64,000 nt of DNA from Candidatus Magnetominusculus dajiuhuensis (GTDB lineage Bacteria > Nitrospirota > Thermodesulfovibrionia > Thermodesulfovibrionales > Magnetobacteriaceae), in contig JADFXP010000012.1 of NCBI GenBank assembly GCA_015233465.1, positions 1-64,000 of the forward strand, given 5' to 3'. A program made the position numbers and the translations under genes. Under the pieces are notes generated by a model. The model was given only the letters and a program-made list of their open reading frames with translations. It was not told where the DNA came from and did no database searches. Shown in pieces: positions 62,129-64,000 of the stretch. Within the stretch, counting starts at the first letter, position 1. Every line of letters begins with the position of its first letter.

Positions 62129-64000
62129 TTATTTCATACTAATAGGAAAATCCATACCTTGAAGGTTTTTTTGTGGAATCTGTTCGTATCCCCATTTTTT
62201 CATAGTGATTTCAGGCAGAGTTTCTTCCACGATTGTTGCAAGGGCATTTATGGTCAATTGATTATTACTATATTTATCAAGCCCATTTAAGGCCTTTAGC
62301 ACAGAAAATGTAAAGACTCCGTGGCCTTCTATACCTTCAAGTGCTACCTGATCTTTGCTGCTTGCAACTATGGTTGATCTCCCAGTTGCTCTGTTTAATT
62401 TATTTATTGCTGTTTTTTCGAGCATCCCTCTGCTTGCCTTTGCCTCAGTAAATGAACCGCTGTTACAGGTATCAAGCAATAGAAGTGATTTTAGCGCCTT
62501 AACATTTGTTAAATACCTCATAAAATCATCTTTAGATATACCTTGCTGTGGGATTGCTTCAGCGGAGGTAAATCTAAAGTTTACTGGGATATAATAATAA
62601 CTGCCGTCTTTCTCATAGGTTATGCCATGACCGGCAATAAAGAGTAGAAATACATCCTCTGTGTTAGTCTTAATTTCTTCAAATCTCTTTTGTATATTAG
62701 CCTTTGTAGCGTCTCCATCATGAATTGAATATACATAGATATTTTTAAATAACGGGGCAGAGTGTTTCTTAATAGTCTCAATAATACCGCTTGCGTCATT
62801 GACAGAATATTTTAGCCTTAGGTCAATGTCATTATATTTATCAATTGCTATAGTCATAATATGCAGGTCTGGTTTTTCAATTGTCTTAGATTTATAGACA
62901 AGCTCTATCTCTGGGCGGTTGGATTCTATGTTATTTCCCTTATTCATTGCCATTATTCCAATCTTATTTGTACCTTGCTGAAGTGATATAAGTTTTTCAA
63001 AGTCTGAACATCCTTGATCATGAGTTGTCTTTCCGCTTGATTGAATGCTTACCCCCCTGCTTGAATGTTCTATTGATATAGGAACATCATTTATGAACAG
63101 AGTTATATCTCCAATTCCATTACCAGTATCGCAAATCCTTGCCTTAAGTTTGATGTCTTTGGTCTGTGAGACTCCGGATGTTGTAATCATCTCAACCCTT
63201 GGCGGGAGTCCGCCTTTTAGTATGGTTTCAATATTGATTTCCTTTGTATATTTTACTATGTCTCTTCCATTAAGCCTTGCATCAATAAGGTCTGGGCGGT
63301 AGAATGAATTATAGAATTTATCTATGGTTACAATACCAGCCTCTTTATCAGGTCCTCTATTCATATGGTAAGCAATATACCTTGAGCCATTTTTTGACGC
63401 ACTAAAAAAACCCTCATTAGTCCATACTACCCATTCATTATCATCTGATACAAATATAGTTACTATAGGATAAAGATTTTTTTTACCTGCCTTTATTTCT
63501 TTTAAATCCCACAACATAATAGTTTGATCATCAGAGCCCGAAACAAGGGTATCACCATCTACGGCAATGCTCCAGATTATGCCTGAATGTCCAATAAAGC
63601 GCGCAATCATTTGACCTTGTAAATTATATGCCATAAGATGACCATTTGTTCCGCCTGTAATTATAGTTCCATCGCCTGTAAAACCATAGGATCTATGACT
63701 ATAACCATTTGACGCAGTCCTTAAGATCCGACCTATTTCTTTACCATTTTCTTTGATCACAAGAGCGCCATTTGAAAAACCAAAATCTCCGCCTACAGCA
63801 TGATTCAATGAATAAGCCTGATAATTTGTATCCATCCTCTTAAACTCTTGAGTATCGGCTGTCTTTTTTAGTGAAAAGGTATCAAGATTGAATATCTTTT
63901 CAAATTTACCGCGGTTATTATAGCTCTTGCTCTCTAAAGTATTTCCAAAGGCAATCTCTTTATCCTTTATACCTACTGCCCAGATTCTCTTGCCATGACC
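62129..64000 (-). CDS. WD40-repeat caspase-like (C14) protein, 5' end beyond the window
   Basis: The frame is open to the last base of the window, giving 623 visible residues; an ATG at 63835 is internal. The N-terminal visible part has WD40-type blades (RIWAVGIKDKEIAFG, GHSGIIWSIAVDGDTLVSGS, DDQTIMLWDL). A beta-rich middle region follows, then a C-terminal caspase-like domain with AIDKYNDIDLRLKYSVNDAS, the catalytic His in LLFIAGHGITYEKDGSYYYI and the catalytic Cys in LLLDTCNSGSF. The WD40 part likely recognises a partner or signal and controls the peptidase. It is the second caspase-like gene in this window. Confidence 0.88.
   Translation of the reverse strand, partial: GHGKRIWAVGIKDKEIAFGNTLESKSYNNRGKFEKIFNLDTFSLKKTADTQEFKRMDTNYQAYSLNHAVGGDFGFSNGALVIKENGKEIGRILRTASNGYSHRSYGFTGDGTIITGGTNGHLMAYNLQGQMIARFIGHSGIIWSIAVDGDTLVSGSDDQTIMLWDLKEIKAGKKNLYPIVTIFVSDDNEWVVWTNEGFFSASKNGSRYIAYHMNRGPDKEAGIVTIDKFYNSFYRPDLIDARLNGRDIVKYTKEINIETILKGGLPPRVEMITTSGVSQTKDIKLKARICDTGNGIGDITLFINDVPISIEHSSRGVSIQSSGKTTHDQGCSDFEKLISLQQGTNKIGIMAMNKGNNIESNRPEIELVYKSKTIEKPDLHIMTIAIDKYNDIDLRLKYSVNDASGIIETIKKHSAPLFKNIYVYSIHDGDATKANIQKRFEEIKTNTEDVFLLFIAGHGITYEKDGSYYYIPVNFRFTSAEAIPQQGISKDDFMRYLTNVKALKSLLLLDTCNSGSFTEAKASRGMLEKTAINKLNRATGRSTIVASSKDQVALEGIEGHGVFTFSVLKALNGLDKYSNNQLTINALATIVEETLPEITMKKWGYEQIPQKNLQGMDFPISMK

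Overview
The window is an A+T-rich stretch of chromosome from a Gram-negative (LPS-making) bacterium. The lipid A genes (lpxD, fabZ, lpxA, lpxI), the many two-component and c-di-GMP proteins, two radical-SAM/B12-type proteins, a two-CW domain protein, a DUF512 radical-SAM protein and a DsbC-like protein with a heme-type CxxCH motif suggest an anaerobic or microaerophilic lineage such as Nitrospirota (Thermodesulfovibrionia-like) or Desulfobacterota. I cannot fix the phylum from sequence reading alone.

Layout. (1) 1-12.6 kb is an accessory island. All of its main genes run on the minus strand: a Panacea/SocA-domain (DUF4065) protein with a 145-aa partner, a SNF2-type helicase, a long beta-class DNA methyltransferase and a type III Res-like helicase with a PD-DxK nuclease end, then the start of one more gene. 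Beside them lie a terminase-small-subunit-like HTH gene and an unrecognised 125-aa gene. The island ends at 12.27-12.58 kb in the 3' half of a tRNA-Thr(CGU) gene followed by a decayed tyrosine integrase, the usual scar of tRNA-targeted integration. (2) 12.6-28.3 kb holds signalling genes (hybrid kinase/RR-GGDEF pair, HK/RR pair, another kinase beside a cytidylate-kinase-like protein), a B12-type radical-SAM protein, htpG, a HEAT-repeat protein and a SulP transporter. (3) 28.4-36.7 kb holds a HUMPS-family decarboxylase-like gene, hemL, a two-CW protein, a possible TIR-like effector, an antitoxin-like gene, pyrD, a SAM hydroxide adenosyltransferase, a tiny lipoprotein and an ExeA-like ATPase. 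(4) 36.9-49.1 kb holds a secreted caspase-like protein, HU, glgP, a cold-shock gene, a GGDEF-EAL protein, a DsbC-like protein, an MFS exporter, an isochorismatase remnant and a second radical-SAM protein. (5) 49.4-61.9 kb is mostly housekeeping: mutS, a TPR protein, a sigma-54 regulator, skp/ompH-lpxD-fabZ-lpxA-lpxI, truA, pgsA-DUF512-aroE. (6) The right edge is a WD40-caspase gene that runs off the window.

The most unusual signal is not a single gene. The region is seeded with several families of short palindromic repeats, and some of them sit in frame inside essential or conserved genes. mutS carries a 21-bp minisatellite (five SWDDTH units) next to a hairpin element. The same hairpin element forms the C-terminal tail of the DUF512 protein and overlaps the aroE start. 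A single 21-bp unit lies in the sigma-54 regulator in another reading frame, and truA carries a related insertion. Two larger MITE-like copies (20.66-20.79 and 34.92-35.12 kb) share about 130 bp. This looks like a repeat system comparable in behaviour to Rickettsia palindromic elements, in an unrelated organism.
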